Shown: positions 1-11,840, counted from the first letter of the stretch. The stretch is DNA of 64,000 nucleotides from Piezodorus guildinii (GCA_023052935.1 CM041297.1:101505063-101569062); one strand, 5' to 3'. Made by a program: numbers and translations. The notes: generated by a model not told the origin, from the letters alone.

Positions 1-385
1 AGAATGCTAATGAGCCCTTTGTTTATAAAATGTTCTGAATTTACGAGTTTAAAGATAATATTTTTGAAAGAATAACAAAGGATCATAAGGGACATAGGAG
101 ATAATACAAGTTAAACACATTGATCAGATAATAAAATACTGTTTTCAAAGACTCTGAACGATTTCAGATAATCTTTTTAACCAGTAGAGTGAAACAGTTA
201 TCAAAGATAATGTTCTCTTTGTTTTAGACTCGGCTTCATTGAGCTAGCTTACAAATTATTAGCAAATAACTTTAAAAGCGAGCTAATCAGGAAGAGCGAT
301 AGTTTTATATACATATATATGTTTTTTTCCGAAAAGTTCGTAGAGATTTTTAAAATGAAATTATTTCTAACTGTATAATTTTTAC
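1..385. other. AT-rich intergenic DNA, nothing recognised
   Basis: No reading frame, repeat unit or RNA-like structure that I can support is visible before the first R1 repeat begins. A short TA-rich run lies near 310-321. Confidence 0.5.
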
Positions 386-1150
386 TTTCACTTACCTATG
401 TGTGAAATACTTAGTACGGGAAAGTATTTTTAAAGATAGAGTTTAGTTGACCGTTGAGCATATTAGATGAGAAAGATGGTTGGGGATGTGGTCATAAAAA
501 AAACATTAACCAGTAGTACTTATTTTAATTGTGTGCCGACGTTTCGGCCTACTTTGTACTAAGCAAATATTTAAATGTTGAAAGAAGAATATGTGAACAA
601 TTAAACTTTTAAATAAGAACAATTTTGAAGTGATATTACCGAAAGAACATGAGTAGTATATAAAAAAATAACATAATCATTAGAAACGTTGAGCAATATT
701 AATAAAAATGTTTAAGTAATGTTATATTAAACTAACAATTATATGTGAGGATATATAACGGAAAGAGATATAAATAGGGATCGGGTGATAAAAAAAGTAA
801 GTGGTGAAAAGAGAAATAATCAATAAAGTATTGTAATAGTGATAATTTTTTAATTAAAATTTTTAACGGAATACACGTTTTAAGGTTAATGTACTCAAAT
901 GACTAAGTTCCTGAAAAAAGTCGACGTGTGTGTGTGTTTAGTCTAGTTCGAAAACGATTAGTAGTGTAAAACTGAACAACAGTTTGTTACAACAACTTTT
1001 TCATCAAAATCGGTGAAACAGAAGAGCCACTGTATACTATGCATTTTGCGCCTTTTTACGATTTTCTCAAAAACGGCTCTAACGATTTCGATTAACTCGC
1101 TATATCGATGTGAAATTTGTATCATCATAATACTCGATAAAAGAAACAAG
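386..1150 (+). repeat. R1 interspersed repeat, copy A, interrupted by an H-type element
   Basis: The left end (386-397, TTTCACTTACCT) matches the left end of the R1 copy at 43.07 kb. The body resumes at about 850 with the shared block ACACGTTTTA and runs through the R1 core at about 1048-1105 (TTTTTACGATTTTCTCAAAA, then GGCTCTAACG and a CTATATCGAT end). Between about 427 and 850 is unrelated DNA containing an H-type hairpin. R1 has no coding capacity. Comparison of copies suggests a unit of about 0.83 kb without insertions. The far right end (AGGTAAGTGAAAG) is missing in this copy. Confidence 0.65.
440..570 (-). mobile_element. H-type fold-back or Penelope-like 3' end
   Basis: On the minus strand this reads a hairpin GGCCGAAACGTCGGC (complement at about 543-557), then a spacer, then GACCACATCCCCAACC and an end containing CTCAACGGTCAACTA (complement at about 446-460). 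The same order of blocks occurs near 11.4 kb, 46.5 kb and in the G elements. The CTGATGA half of the hairpin is decayed. It appears to be inserted into R1 copy A. Confidence 0.5.
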
Positions 1151-1199
1151 ATTTTTTAGAAAAAGTATTATCTAATATGTATAATCGTTAAATATAAAT

Positions 1200-1780
1200 A
1201 TTATATAAACCGCTTACATTTTATTGTTGGATAAACATTTCTTGTTTTACTTCTTGGTTATAAATAAGAAGGCGATAAAAGCAATATGTCGAGCCAGGTA
1301 AGCCTTTAGACCCCAGTTCTGAGAATGGACAGCTCATCGATGGAGACAGAAAGGACCGCCGATTCGATTTCGATAATAGGCGTCCCCTTGTGTAGCCGGC
1401 AACCACTTCCGCCATCTTCCTGCCCACGACTCATTGTCATCGCCACCACCACCACTCCACTTGGAGGTGGGTGGCAAACATTTACTCAGGCGGGAGAAGT
1501 GACGAGTATTGACTGCACAATCAGGGCTATGGCAGCGGGTTATTCCGCAGTCTGCATCATAAAATGGTAACTCGATTCCTGTGGCATGGCAAGAGTGGCG
1601 TGTGGCTATGTCGTCACTGTAATTGGGTGTGCCAGGCCGTACCGATGGTTGGGTATGTCAACTGGGTGCTGGTAGGGGACAGGTACCAGGGGAGTTCCTC
1701 GTGCCTCTTACCAGCCAGTCTAGAATCCAGAATCCGTAGAGGAAATATAAATAAAGACAATAGTCTATGAAATAATGTAA
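1200..1780. other. GC-richer island of unknown nature
   Basis: From about 1290 to 1740 base composition is markedly less AT-rich than the flanks and includes CCA/CCACC runs. Short open frames exist here on both strands, but none resembles a known protein. It could be a decayed element, a non-coding conserved segment or an unrecognised exon. Confidence 0.3.
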
Positions 1781-1864
1781 TTTACTTTAGAATTTTTATT
1801 AATTTCATACCAAAGTAAATTTGAGAAATTTTTTGTTTTCTACTATACTTTCTCAGATTTAGTA

Positions 1865-2330
1865 AACATAATTGAGACGTTGATTTCCAAAAGGTAGTAA
1901 AGGACATTATATACGAATTTGATATTTTGACATATTTGTATTTTCTAAAAATCTTATATTTAATTTTATCTAATGAAAACTGAAGTCCTTTAAAAACCTT
2001 CTTTAGAATTGCAATTATTCTCTAAAGGTACTCATTACTTGTTTAATATCGTTTGAAATCATACTAAAACATTCCATCCTATAACTTTAATATATAGTTA
2101 TTAATATATTAATAACACAATTCTAGATTTTATTCCTATAAGAATCATATAAGGTTGTTTAATAATTTAGTAATGAGGGGTATTTTTTTTTTCGCTCCTT
2201 GTAAAATATTCCAGAATAGATATAGTACTTTTTCGAAAGTAACGTCTCGATTATGCAAACGATCAAGCAAAAATCCAAGTTATTCTTAGCTGTAATAGTA
2301 GAGACTTCTTCCTGATCGACTTTAAAAAAA
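1865..2330 (+). repeat. R5 diverged interspersed repeat, copy 1
   Basis: Collinear blocks are shared with about 62370-62770: TTGATTTCCAAAAGG, TTTTGACATATTTGTATT, GTCCTTTAAAAAC, and a stretch whose complement would encode YYIYS followed by FYxE. The copies are clearly diverged, so this is an old dispersed repeat. No coding function is recognised. Confidence 0.5.
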
Positions 2331-2359
2331 TAAAGGAAACATAATATATGTATCAATTA

Positions 2360-3077
2360 TGTTAAGGTGTAATTAAAGTCACATTTCTTTTAATTTATTA
2401 ATTTGTACTAATTTTGATTGTTCAGTTAAAATAGACTAAAATATCAATGATTAAAGCATTTTTTTTCTTAAGTCTGTAACAAATTTTTTCATCAACCATG
2501 GAACGATAATGAGGAGAGGTATCCTTTTTCTTAGCCAAAGATAATGGAAAAAAGCATTATTTTAGTCTAAAAAAATATACATATATTTTTAATCTGTTTT
2601 ATGTAGGGATAAGGATCAAATTAATTCTTTGAAAAACACCCCATCTCCATTAAGATACAAGAGGAAGGACTACTCCTGATTATACCATCTATCTAACCAA
2701 ACCAATTACAAGCCTCCGGCATAACACTATAAAATAATTTTATTTAATTTGATAAATATTTGCAAATAATTATTTTAATCCTTATATTTGTCTTTTGTTA
2801 AACACGTTCAAACCATTCATGAATTCATCTTGATCGAGATATAAATTGATTCGAAGCAATTGATTATAGCTTACTTTCTGTGTGGCAGCACAAGAATGTA
2901 AATACGAACTGCAGGGGAGCTGTTTTACATACATTAATATTGATGTGTCTCTGATATGCCAGTGGAAATCAGACAGTGTCTGCCGATAACTTCAGATCTA
3001 AAAACTAACACAATAATTATTAGAATAAATTTTAAAAAAATTCGTTTTTTTTTTGTTTTGTTTTTCTTCAAAAACTA
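2360..3077. other. AT-rich intergenic DNA, nothing recognised
   Basis: Only homopolymer-rich and low-complexity sequence is seen. No element boundary or reading frame can be supported. Confidence 0.45.
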
Positions 3078-3742
3078 TCTGACGTAAGATTTTATTTTAT
3101 TTATTTATTTTTTTTATTATTTATTTATTTGACAACAAGTAATATACAAATGCCTTTGGGCATATATTGTAACACTGATGACCATTACGAAAAACCTTCA
3201 GGATTCTTATGAATTCGTGAGCGAAGAAACCTCCCAGTGAAGGCACTCTTTGGCGTGGAAGATCTGCTAAAGAAGTAGGTCTCTGCTCCAGAGGCGTTTC
3301 AGTCTCCTTGGTGGGTTTTCTGGTTGTGTATCAGTCAGTAATATTTGTACTAGTAGGTTTGGATGTCCAGCGAGTGAGTCGTGAAAATGTTTGTAATATT
3401 TTTTAATGATATCCGTTACGATTGGTATGTTGAGGTCTTTGTGTAACGATTTATTGGTTACGTAAAAGGGACAGTGAGTGATGAAGCGGAGGAATTTAGA
3501 TTGAAAGATTTGAATTGTCTGAAGTGTGATTTTTGCATGAGCCTTACACCTGAGTACCGTACGTCCATCAGGTTTAAGTATCAAGTTGTATATGATGATT
3601 TTTTTGCTTAGTGATAGTTTGTTTTTATGGTGAAGTCGTCTAAGTATTGATAGTCGATGATACAGTCTTTATTTTAAGGTAGTTACGTGTGATTTCCATG
3701 TCAGGCGTCTATCTATTATGAGTCCTAAGTCTGACGTAAGAT
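3078..3742 (-). mobile_element. 5'-truncated Jockey-type LINE with 13-bp TSD
   Basis: The insert (3091-3729) is bounded by identical 13-bp direct repeats, TCTGACGTAAGAT, at 3078-3090 and 3730-3742. On the minus strand the 3' end is at the left and is A-rich (T-rich on plus from 3091). The element begins inside the reverse-transcriptase thumb region, so most of it is missing, as is usual for abortive target-primed reverse transcription. Confidence 0.85.
3267..3729 (-). pseudogene. Jockey-type reverse transcriptase, C-terminal remnant
   Basis: Minus-strand translation starts with DLGLIIDRRLTWKSH, matching the LGLxLDKRLTW block that follows the polymerase domain in Jockey-clade proteins. It contains a stop codon after about 20 residues. 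It then continues with IFQSKFLRFI, FYVTNKSLHKDLNIP and the typical C-terminal block PPRRLKRLWSRDLLL just before the stop. The catalytic FADD/YADD box is absent because the copy is 5'-truncated. It parallels the better preserved protein at 43.4 kb. It cannot be functional. Confidence 0.85.
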
Positions 3743-4513
3743 AATGGTAAAAACCAGAGGAAATCGATAGTAAACATCAGAAATATCTCATACGGGTAAT
3801 CTAATACTGATTGAAATTTAAAAAAAGTGGTTCTCTCTGAATATTTTCTTAGAAACTAATATATCGACGTATTTACTACCTCGGCTACTATATAACTAGA
3901 AATTCTTTTTCTTACTCAAAATAATATGGTAATCAAAAAGTATTATGCACCACACTAATGTTGTTAATTGATTCCATTATTCTTTTTATAAAACTTGGAG
4001 TGCAATGTATTTATTTTTTTTTTCAGGTTAGTACAACATCGTATTTTCAAGCGATTTTCTTTCTGAACTAAAGAGGTATGTTGTTATTATAATTGTTGAT
4101 ATTTTCGACTAGAATAAAATACTGGATTTATCCAGTTTTAAAAATTAAAAATTATCAATGTATATAACTTAACATTTTTCATAAAAAACAAAAAAAAACA
4201 TGCAATTTACTGATTGAAAATTATTTGTAATCCAATTTTACCATTTCTTGTATGTTCGTGCAATTTACAGAATGTAACATTTCTATGTTTATTAAACATT
4301 TTTTGTCTTCGGTTAAGCGCCCCCTTAGCAACTAAGAGGCCTTAGCAATGGCCTAAGTTTCGAATCAGACCTTGGCGCGTTGAAATTTATTCTGTAGCGG
4401 TCCCATAAAATGAATCTAGTCTTTCCATACCTTATTTAAGAAAGGTTTAAACTGTAGAGTAACCATTCATTTTTGCCTAAAATAAAGTTGTAAAGGATGT
4501 GTAAATAAACAAA

Positions 4514-4556
<43 letters not shown>

Positions 4557-5056
4557 AAAAATCACCATGTTAAGCTGTGAATTATTTATGACGTGTTAGT
4601 ATGTCACTTAATATTTGACCAACTAATAACACCTTGTCCAGTAACTTAAGAAATTTGTCAAAACATGTTCAGTTAGTATTTGTGTCAGTGATTGTGTTGA
4701 TCCAATAGGAATATTTCAATATGTTGACTCAGGTGGTTTTGTTCCACCGCCACTATCAGTCTGATTTAATGCCAATAAATAACAACAAAGTCATTATTAA
4801 AAACGTTAGTTGTTTGTGAAGGTTCTAAAAGCGAAAACCGCAAGTTAATTTTTATTTTACTTCACAGCAAAATTATTATTACCTAAGATGTTTTCAATGT
4901 TTTATATTAAAAGGAAAAAAATACTAACTAAAAATTCTTTTTCTATTAAAGTGATTTTACTTCACAGCACAATTTGATATTATTATGATTAAATCTCTAT
5001 TCCTTAAGAGAATTACTTTTATAGAAAAATTATTTTTATTTAGTATTGTTTGCTTT
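3743..5056. other. AT-rich intergenic DNA with a TA microsatellite
   Basis: No gene is seen. A TA dinucleotide run lies at 4522-4548. The rest is low-complexity AT-rich DNA. Confidence 0.45.
4522..4548. repeat. TA dinucleotide microsatellite
   Basis: Uninterrupted alternation of T and A for about 27 bases, preceded by an A tract. Confidence 0.85.
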
Positions 5057-5060
5057 TTAA

Positions 5061-5186
5061 CACGCTCATGCCGGCAAGACCTACCAGTGGATCACACTCG
5101 ACTGTTCCGTGAGACGGGGTGACCCACCAGTGGGTCACGCTAGACTATTTCGTGTGGCTGTTTTACCCACTCGTGGGGCGACGTGC
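5061..5186. mobile_element. Small TTAA-flanked element, possibly piggyBac-like MITE
   Basis: A 126-bp GC-richer block lies between TTAA at 5057-5060 and TTAA at 5187-5190. The inner ends are CACGCTCATGCC and, read on the other strand, GCACGTCGCCCC, an imperfect terminal inverted repeat. Inside are three copies of a CCAGTGG-like motif, including a perfect 9-bp-arm palindrome GTGACCCAC/GTGGGTCAC at 5119-5138. TTAA target duplication is the hallmark of piggyBac elements. The weak terminal match keeps this tentative. Confidence 0.4.
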
Positions 5187-5190
5187 TTAA

Positions 5191-6120
5191 CAAACGAGTT
5201 ACTTGTTTCAGAAAATAAGTCTTTTAAAAACAAGTTTATTTTATTTTTTCTCAAGATGAGGCAACATCTTTAGATATATCTTGTTCCTGATGATTCCCTA
5301 TAATTTTCTTAAATGCCTCTATCAATTTTCTTTATAATTCTACTATATGGTGGAACATTTCCATATTTATGTTATTCACTCATTATACTCTTAATTATCC
5401 TAAAGATGAGGCTAGGTCTCGAAACGTTATCTTATTTGATGATATAATAGCATTATTGGTGATGATAAAATAGTTTTGAAAGAAGAAAAGTTCCATATTA
5501 TTATAATTATGATTAAATTCCACACTTATAAACATATAATAAGTGAATTATATAAAAAAAAAGGCATGGAATGCCACAACATAGAAAAATTATGAAGAAA
5601 ATTGGTAGAGGAACTTCAGACAATTTTAGGAAATCATCAATAAATACTTTTTATTGATTATAAAGTATTTATAAAAGAAGGTACTTTCCATTTAGTATAT
5701 GCATGTTAAGATTTTTATATTAAAAATTGTCCATTAAGGAAAAAAATAGCAAGCTGTGTAATTAGCAACCCAATTAAGTTGTACAGCATCACTTAATCTA
5801 TCAAGTGTATCTCTTTCTTATAACCGGGTTTATAATATTTCTAGTATATTATTTGAAGTATTAGCAAATCAGCCATCCTCTAAACTATCAAAAACGTGTT
5901 GCGAAACTGAGTCCTGAAAAAAAGTTCCAACAATGATATTTTCCTGTGATTTTTCAAAATAATGAACTTCTTTTCACTTCCACATTTTTTGTTTAATATT
6001 ATTAAATCATGTATTTTCCTACATTTCGGCATAATGGACAGGTTGTAGTTGTATAGATTACCAACTTATGTTACCAGCGTAGAAAAATCAATAATCATTC
6101 CCACGACATAAATTTCATCT
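5191..6120. other. AT-rich intergenic DNA with one decayed hairpin motif
   Basis: Apart from a GATGAGGCTAGGTCTCGAAA block at 5405-5424, which resembles the hairpin shared by the fold-back elements, nothing recognisable is present. Confidence 0.4.
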
Positions 6121-6440
6121 CATTTAGACTGGATTCGAACCGTCGCCTTTAGGCTGCGTTAAGATTAATCCTCTTGTTATCCAGAACAAATATAGTAGCC
6201 CGCAGAGGTGCTATTGCACTTTAGCCCGTAGCGCAGGGACTGGGCAGGCTCCCAAGAGCCAACCATTAGCTGGAAGATATCCTGGATTAATCCTTGACTC
6301 CAGGAACCGCCGCTGGAGGTAGAAAAAGGAGAGCTGGGGCTATAACTAATGCTGCTGGCCGCACTGCGGCGCACCGCCCTTTCTGTCAAACATCTTCCTT
6401 TACCTCTCCCTTCCTGGGTAAAATAGCTTTACAGGATCTG
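6121..6440 (-). other. GC-richer segment with a tRNA-like B box, possible SINE relic
   Basis: On the minus strand GGTTCGAATCC (complement at about 6130-6140) matches a polymerase III B box, but I could not fold a cloverleaf or find a convincing A box. The adjoining 6180-6440 is GC-richer and contains short open frames on both strands without resemblance to known proteins. Confidence 0.3.
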
Positions 6441-6649
6441 ATTCATAAAAAAATCTGGTGCGTACATCCCAAAACGTTCTTTTACCACTTAAAATTAATT
6501 AAAAATATACTTTAGTCTAAATTTGTTTTGTATTAATAGATCATAGCTTCAGAAATATCCATACAATTAATTAATGCTGGAAGGAGTTAGTCCGGGTGGC
6601 GGTCAGTAAATGAAACAACTAAATAGTTTCAACTTGCTTACTTGCCAAC

Positions 6650-6679
6650 GTTTCGACCCCCCTTGTGGGTCATCATCAG
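6650..6679 (-). ncRNA. Hammerhead-like hairpin core in G element
   Basis: The minus strand reads CTGATGA, then T, then a stem GACCC/GGGTC with a short loop, then GAAAC. This is the order of conserved boxes in a hammerhead ribozyme (box 1, stem II, box 2). An extra T sits between box 1 and stem II, and I could not identify the UH cleavage site with a stem I, so self-cleavage is not demonstrated. Penelope-like elements are known to carry hammerheads. Confidence 0.35.
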
Positions 6680-6899
6680 GGCTAAAAAGATACAATTTCA
6701 ATAACATTAAATACAGTAATATATAAACTATTGAGCTAGAGAACGTCGGTATTAAAATATAAAAAAATAAATACATATAAAAAAAATTAAATTCAATGGC
6801 TATAATATAATAATGAAAGTGCCATACAGAAAAAAAAATTATGACTAAAGAAAATGTACAAAGGTATCAATACTTACATAAAATATGAAACATAAAAAT

Positions 6900-7123
6900 T
6901 ATTATAGGTGGAATAATCAGGAATCAGTCATTTTTTGAAATTTTGCCAACGTTTCGGCTCAAGCTTGTGAGCCATCATCACGGCTTTACTGAGCCAAGTC
7001 CAAGCACATGGTTCAGTAATGCCCTGAACAAGCGAAACGTTTTCAAAATTAAAAATTTTCAAAATATGACTGATTTCTGATTATTCCACCTATAATCGTT
7101 TCTACAGTCGACTATACATCCTC
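6900..7123 (+). mobile_element. F-type fold-back element, copy 1, nested in G, 18-bp TSD
   Basis: The 224-bp insert lies between identical 18-bp repeats AATATGAAACATAAAAAT at 6882-6899 and 7124-7141. The arms (GGTGGAATAATCAGGAATCA and its inverse at about 7070-7091) face each other. The right side carries an extra tail, TTTCTACAGTCGACTATACA. The left arm contains a minus-strand hairpin with box 1 mutated to GTGATGA (6975-6981) and GAAAC (complement at 6951-6955). Matching copies lie at 32.7 and 56.2 kb. Confidence 0.8.
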
Positions 7124-7879
7124 AATATGAAACATAAAAATATGGAGTAGAGTGGAGATACGTACCACATGGTGGGCGAATGGAAACTAGGTACTGTTCG
7201 GTAGAGGGAAAATACGTAGGAAATGTAGGTAGAATGGAAAGTACGTACCGTATTTATGGACAGGGTCTGACAACAATGACTAAAATTTCAATACTATCAT
7301 ACAAAGAATTAATGAAATTTAACATATTATAATAATAACATGATAATGATACAAGATATTTTTTTTTTTTAATAATTATTTTAGTGAAATATAACCGATA
7401 TAATAGTAAGAACAGATGTAACAGAGGAAGATGTATAACTGACTGTACCTTCCAACTAAATTATTCCTAATTATGTTGAAGGTATCAAATATAACAGGGT
7501 GGAAAAAATAAAAAGTAAAATAATAATGGAACATTGTAAAAAACACTAATTGACAAATCTTTCAGGTTGATAAAAAAAGTTAAATAAACATAAACAAGTT
7601 GGAAAAAATTGAATCATGAAGACATTCAGAATTTTTAAATACATAAAACTGTTGAAACTATTTAGTCGTTTCATTTACTGAACGCCACCCAGACAAATTC
7701 CTTCCGGTAATTCTCAACAGTCAGCTAATTATAACCACTACATAAAATAAACTTTATTTCCATATTTAAAAATTGACAAAATGTTTACGAATGGTTTTGG
7801 ATGAGTCATCCTTAAAATCAGTAAAATAATTTTGTATTTTTTGGTAATTTTAGTCTATTAGCCTAAATGACTAACGTAA

Positions 7880-7955
7880 ACATGTTTGTATTGAGTGTAC
7901 ATTGTAAATATTATGTAAATAAATAAAGTTTATTTCTATTTCTACTAAAATATGG
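7880..7955 (+). other. LINE-like 3' tail without recognisable body
   Basis: A polyadenylation-like stretch (TAAATAAATAAAGTTTATTTC) resembles retroelement 3' ends, but no coding remnant precedes it. Confidence 0.3.
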
Positions 7956-7959
7956 AACA

Positions 7960-9870
7960 TATTGTAGGAATAATTAACAGAAATTATTATTTTCCAATAA
8001 TAACAGAAGTTTACGCATTTTCTTTAATTTTAATTAAAATTAAATTAATTCAATGTTTATTTATTTTTTTTAGTCTTTAGAATTTTAGCAGTATATATTA
8101 AACAGCTCTAGTATTAGGGCGCGGCATGGTCTAAAGGAGAGACAATGCCAACTGAGATCTACTAATCATTTTTTATTATGTTATTTAAACTCTTAAGCGG
8201 CACACTCAGCCTCTAAAAAGTGGTAACTCGATAATTGAGGGAAAACCTGACGGTTGAGCGTGATCTCGACCTGATAACCTCAGATTTTATGTGTAAATTG
8301 TAACACTTTCTCTTACATTTAATAGATAAATAAGTAAAAGTATACAAATAAAAACGAATTGAACGTTCTCAAGTGCTAAATATTTTTAAAATTATGAAAC
8401 ATCTCTGTAAGTACTGTTTTGTCAAAGTAATTCATTATTTATTGATGGATGCAGTTGCTGTATGGCTGCAAATTTATTTATTACCGCTACATTACGTTTT
8501 AGACGGGTTAATCCAAATTTTATTTTTATCTTTTAGTCTTTCTACTTTGTGTTTTAATGTCATTCACTTGCTGAAGTTAGTGACAATGTACTCATTAATC
8601 TATCACATGAAGAGTAATAGCTTAGTTCTAATTCGAGTGGGCCCATCGATCATTCGATTTCACACTTTAATATTCTTTAAAAAATATGTATCATACATTA
8701 TTAAATTAAGATGTATTCAAGAGGCTTACGTGCCTAAAAAGTGAGATCTTCCATATAAATACAATGTATCTTTTGTACGAATATTTGTTTGTTATATCAG
8801 TCAAGAGCTGGTTGACCAAACCTTGTAAAATAATACAGTTTTCTGTTGTCCAATTAGTTTACTTAAAATTGAGAAATTTTAATTTTTTAAAACGTTATTT
8901 TCTTATAGTAATTATACTTCTTATCAGGAGAGTTTCTGAAAATTAATAATAAAGTATTCCAACACGATATATAGCTGTTCAATTAATAAAATTCATTAAC
9001 ATTAATTATTAAAGTAATTGATTACCAGTTATGTTGCACATTAATAATTCAATATTTTGTTAAATACACATTAAATCAATATCTTTTACCAACAATAATT
9101 AAAATTGAAAGAATATAAAAAACAATTGATCATTGTTGAACTATTTGTAATGTTTTAATAAATAAAGAAAACTTATACATAAAAAACAAAACAAAAAACA
9201 ATGGCATTAGTTGATACTTATAAAAAATATATGCACATTTATATAAATTGATAACGCGTCTTGTTTTCCTCGAACTCTATCCAAACCACAAGATGGATTT
9301 TGATATGGTTTTCACCGTCATTTTTGGCATTCTTTCCTGAAGGTTTTTATGTAAAATTCATTACAAATTAGCTTTTGTTTAAAAGAAAAAAATAAATTGT
9401 CTGTAACTAAGTCATTAAAAAATTATTTCTGTGATATAAGTAGTTACATAGACGTATTATATACCTTTGCAAAGCGCAAGATTTTAGAAAAGTTAATATC
9501 AAATAAACGAAATCGTACAAGTCAATATAAAGTTGTTGTAAGCCCGCAAACTTATTAACATATGTTATTCGGAAAGAGGGAGGTTATAATAGTTAAAATA
9601 TTGCCAACTTCGTACTGGATTGTGCAAGTTTTATTCTTCTATTAAGTATACAATATTTTAGAAACAATATTACTTATCGAATTGTAAATAAGTTGTTAAC
9701 ACAAATAGGATATTGTTATTAATCTATAGAATAAATAATATTAATGAATTTCGAAATAACAAAAGTAGATGGGAAAATCGTCAGAGGTACTTTTGTTTAA
9801 TATTTTTACTAAAGATAGACTGAGAAACATATTAAATATAAAATAGCGGAATATCATTATTAATAGAAAA
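7960..9870. other. AT-rich intergenic DNA, nothing recognised
   Basis: A 123-codon open frame at 8373-8744 and a shorter one at 8764-8946 are hydrophobic and AT-driven, with no recognisable domain. I treat both as chance frames. No other feature can be supported. Confidence 0.4.
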
Positions 9871-9874
9871 AGAT

Positions 9875-10081
9875 CACACCATTGTCAAAAATCATATGCT
9901 GATAGAAGTTATACTATGCATTTTGTATATTTTTACGATTTTCTCAAAAACGGCTCTAATGATTTTGGTTAAACTCGCTAAATCGACATAAAATGTAATA
10001 GGCTTTAATATCATGTAGGTTTTATTCTGTTTAAAATAGTCTTACAGGGCTTTAATACTGATATCGTCATCAAATATCCTT

Positions 10082-10131
<50 letters not shown>

Positions 10132-10416
10132 CTAAAAAATAAGTAAATAAATCTTGAATTCTGTCAGACAGAAATGATTGAAACCACCTATAGATATATA
10201 ATATTCCATTGGAAAGCTAGAAATTTAAGAAATAATGTTATATACAAAGTTAGTTAATTGATGTACATAATAATTTTATACTGTTATATTATTAAATCTA
10301 AAATGTATGTTTCCAATGGAACTGAATGTTATTCTTTCTTGAACTCTCACTTTACTTAATACTTCTGAAATTAATTTAATAACCGAGGTAAGTCGTGTTT
10401 TGTTCGCACCAGAATG
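9875..10416 (+). repeat. R1 interspersed repeat, copy B, 5'-truncated
   Basis: It begins near the shared TATACTATGCATTTTG block, contains the R1 core at about 9937-9995 and AATATCATGTAGGTTT, and ends with GAGGTAAGT plus CGCACCAGA at about 10384-10413, the R1 right end. A TA microsatellite has expanded inside it. Confidence 0.7.
10085..10131. repeat. TA dinucleotide microsatellite within R1 copy B
   Basis: About 47 bases of uninterrupted TA alternation. Confidence 0.9.
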
Positions 10417-11389
10417 TTTACTGAAAAATATAAATGTGGAATATCACCTTGTATACGAAATATTAAGCAATATATAATAATATATCAACTATACAAACAA
10501 GTATAGATTTGGCTCACTAAATGTTAAAAGAAGTGTAACATTTTTCTAATACATACCTTCGGTGAATGCAACGTAGTTTACAGTTTCTTTTTTCAAGTCC
10601 CAGGTCGGGAAGACCCCACAAAAAGCTCGACATTCCCTTCGGCTTGTGAAGTTCCAAGCCGCTAATTATCGGACTTTGAGGAAGAACATTAATAAAACAC
10701 TGTCAATAACCATTACTTTAGTTGTTTTTTTTAATAAATACTTTTATTTACTTTTTTTATACTTCAGCTCCATCAAAATTTAATTAATCTGCATTAGTGG
10801 TGAGGTCCTACAGGGGTAGAAGAAACCAGATCCTGGCCGCCCTAACTTGAAAAAAAAAAACTTTTTCAAAGTTGCCCAATCGATCGAACCTCACTTATTC
10901 TTGAATGTTTAATATGGTTTTTGACAGTAGTGTGTTCTTTTTTATTAATTATGATATACCGCAATTTTATATTTCATATGTTTCTCATTCTACCTTTAGA
11001 TTAAAATATTGAAAAAAAAAACTACCTCTGACGGTTTTCACATCTACTTCTGTTAATTCAAAGTTCATCAATATCATATTTTATTTATTATACCATAGAA
11101 TATTACTATTTCAATTTCATTCAGCTTATAACAGTTTTTTTTTATAGCGTTTATTTGTCAATTTTGTAAAATATTGTTAATTTTCGCATTAAACATATTA
11201 ATCTTGATTTTAAATACGTTACTCAAAAACAATATTGCTTTTATATTTTAAATCTGTAACGTTTGATCCACGCGACACATTTCCCTTATATTTTTATCTA
11301 CCAACTGAATGTTTTTTACTCCTGATTTTTTATGATGGAAAAGAAAACAAACTAATTCTCGCACTTATTGAGATAATTTCTCCGAGTCA
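10417..11389. other. Intergenic DNA, partly GC-richer
   Basis: The segment 10590-10870 has higher complexity with two small inverted motifs (for example CGGCTTG and CAAGCCG near 10635-10665) but no recognisable gene. The rest is AT-rich. Confidence 0.35.
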
Positions 11390-11525
11390 GCCCTGAAGAA
11401 GACTCACATTATAGGCATAATCGTCGCCACACAAATAAACCGATTTTTTTTTTATCATGTGTTTTCTTGTTGACCGCACCCTAACCAACTTCTCCATCCA
11501 ATAATCTCAACGGTCTACAACAATT
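11390..11525 (+). mobile_element. H-type element 3' end
   Basis: CCTGAAGAAGACTCAC, a decayed hairpin, is followed by CGTCGCCACACAAATAA, then GACCGCACCCTAACCAAC and AATCTCAACGGTC. The same block order is seen at 440-570 (opposite strand), 46.5 kb and at the ends of G elements. It lacks any coding sequence. Confidence 0.5.
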
Positions 11526-11840
11526 AAATTATTACTGATATTTTATATTGATCCTTTTATAATCGACTACTCGTTTATGTTATGAGTTATACCTAATTAA
11601 CAGGATAAACATTTATATTGATATTTTTACTAACGAGATATTTTTTTAAAATTATTATATCAATTGTACTATTTAATTTAAATAAAAGGACTATTTTTGA
11701 TCCAGAATAGCGCTCTAAAATATTGTAATTTGGGCTCTTTCGGAGGGAATTAGAATGGCCTTTGTTAGATTAGGCACATAAAGAAAAAATGATCCTAAAA
11801 AAAAAAAAAATAAATAAATACCTAAATTTGATTTATAGCA

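Larger units (their letters stand above)
6581..7740 (+). mobile_element. G-type fold-back element, copy 1, with F element nested inside
   Basis: The left end (from 6579, CTGGAAGGAGTTAGTCC) is repeated inverted at the right end (about 7655-7712). The inverted terminal block includes TGAAACAACTAAATAGTTTC. The right end continues with CTCAACAGTCAGCTAATTA, the tail shared by G elements. The body from about 6690 to 7500 is AT-rich and matches the copy at 32.2 kb (shared TTGAGCTAGAGAA). No reading frame of note, so non-autonomous. I found no clear TSD here. Confidence 0.65.

Noticed and set aside
6121..6180. Possible tRNA gene on the minus strand
   Set aside because: Only a B-box match (GGTTCGAATCC). 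The T stem pairs poorly and no A box or acceptor stem was found.
8373..8744. 123-codon hydrophobic open frame resembling a membrane protein
   Set aside because: Composition follows the AT-rich background, there is no recognisable domain, no repeat partner and no sign of splicing or regulation. Chance frames of this length are expected in such DNA.
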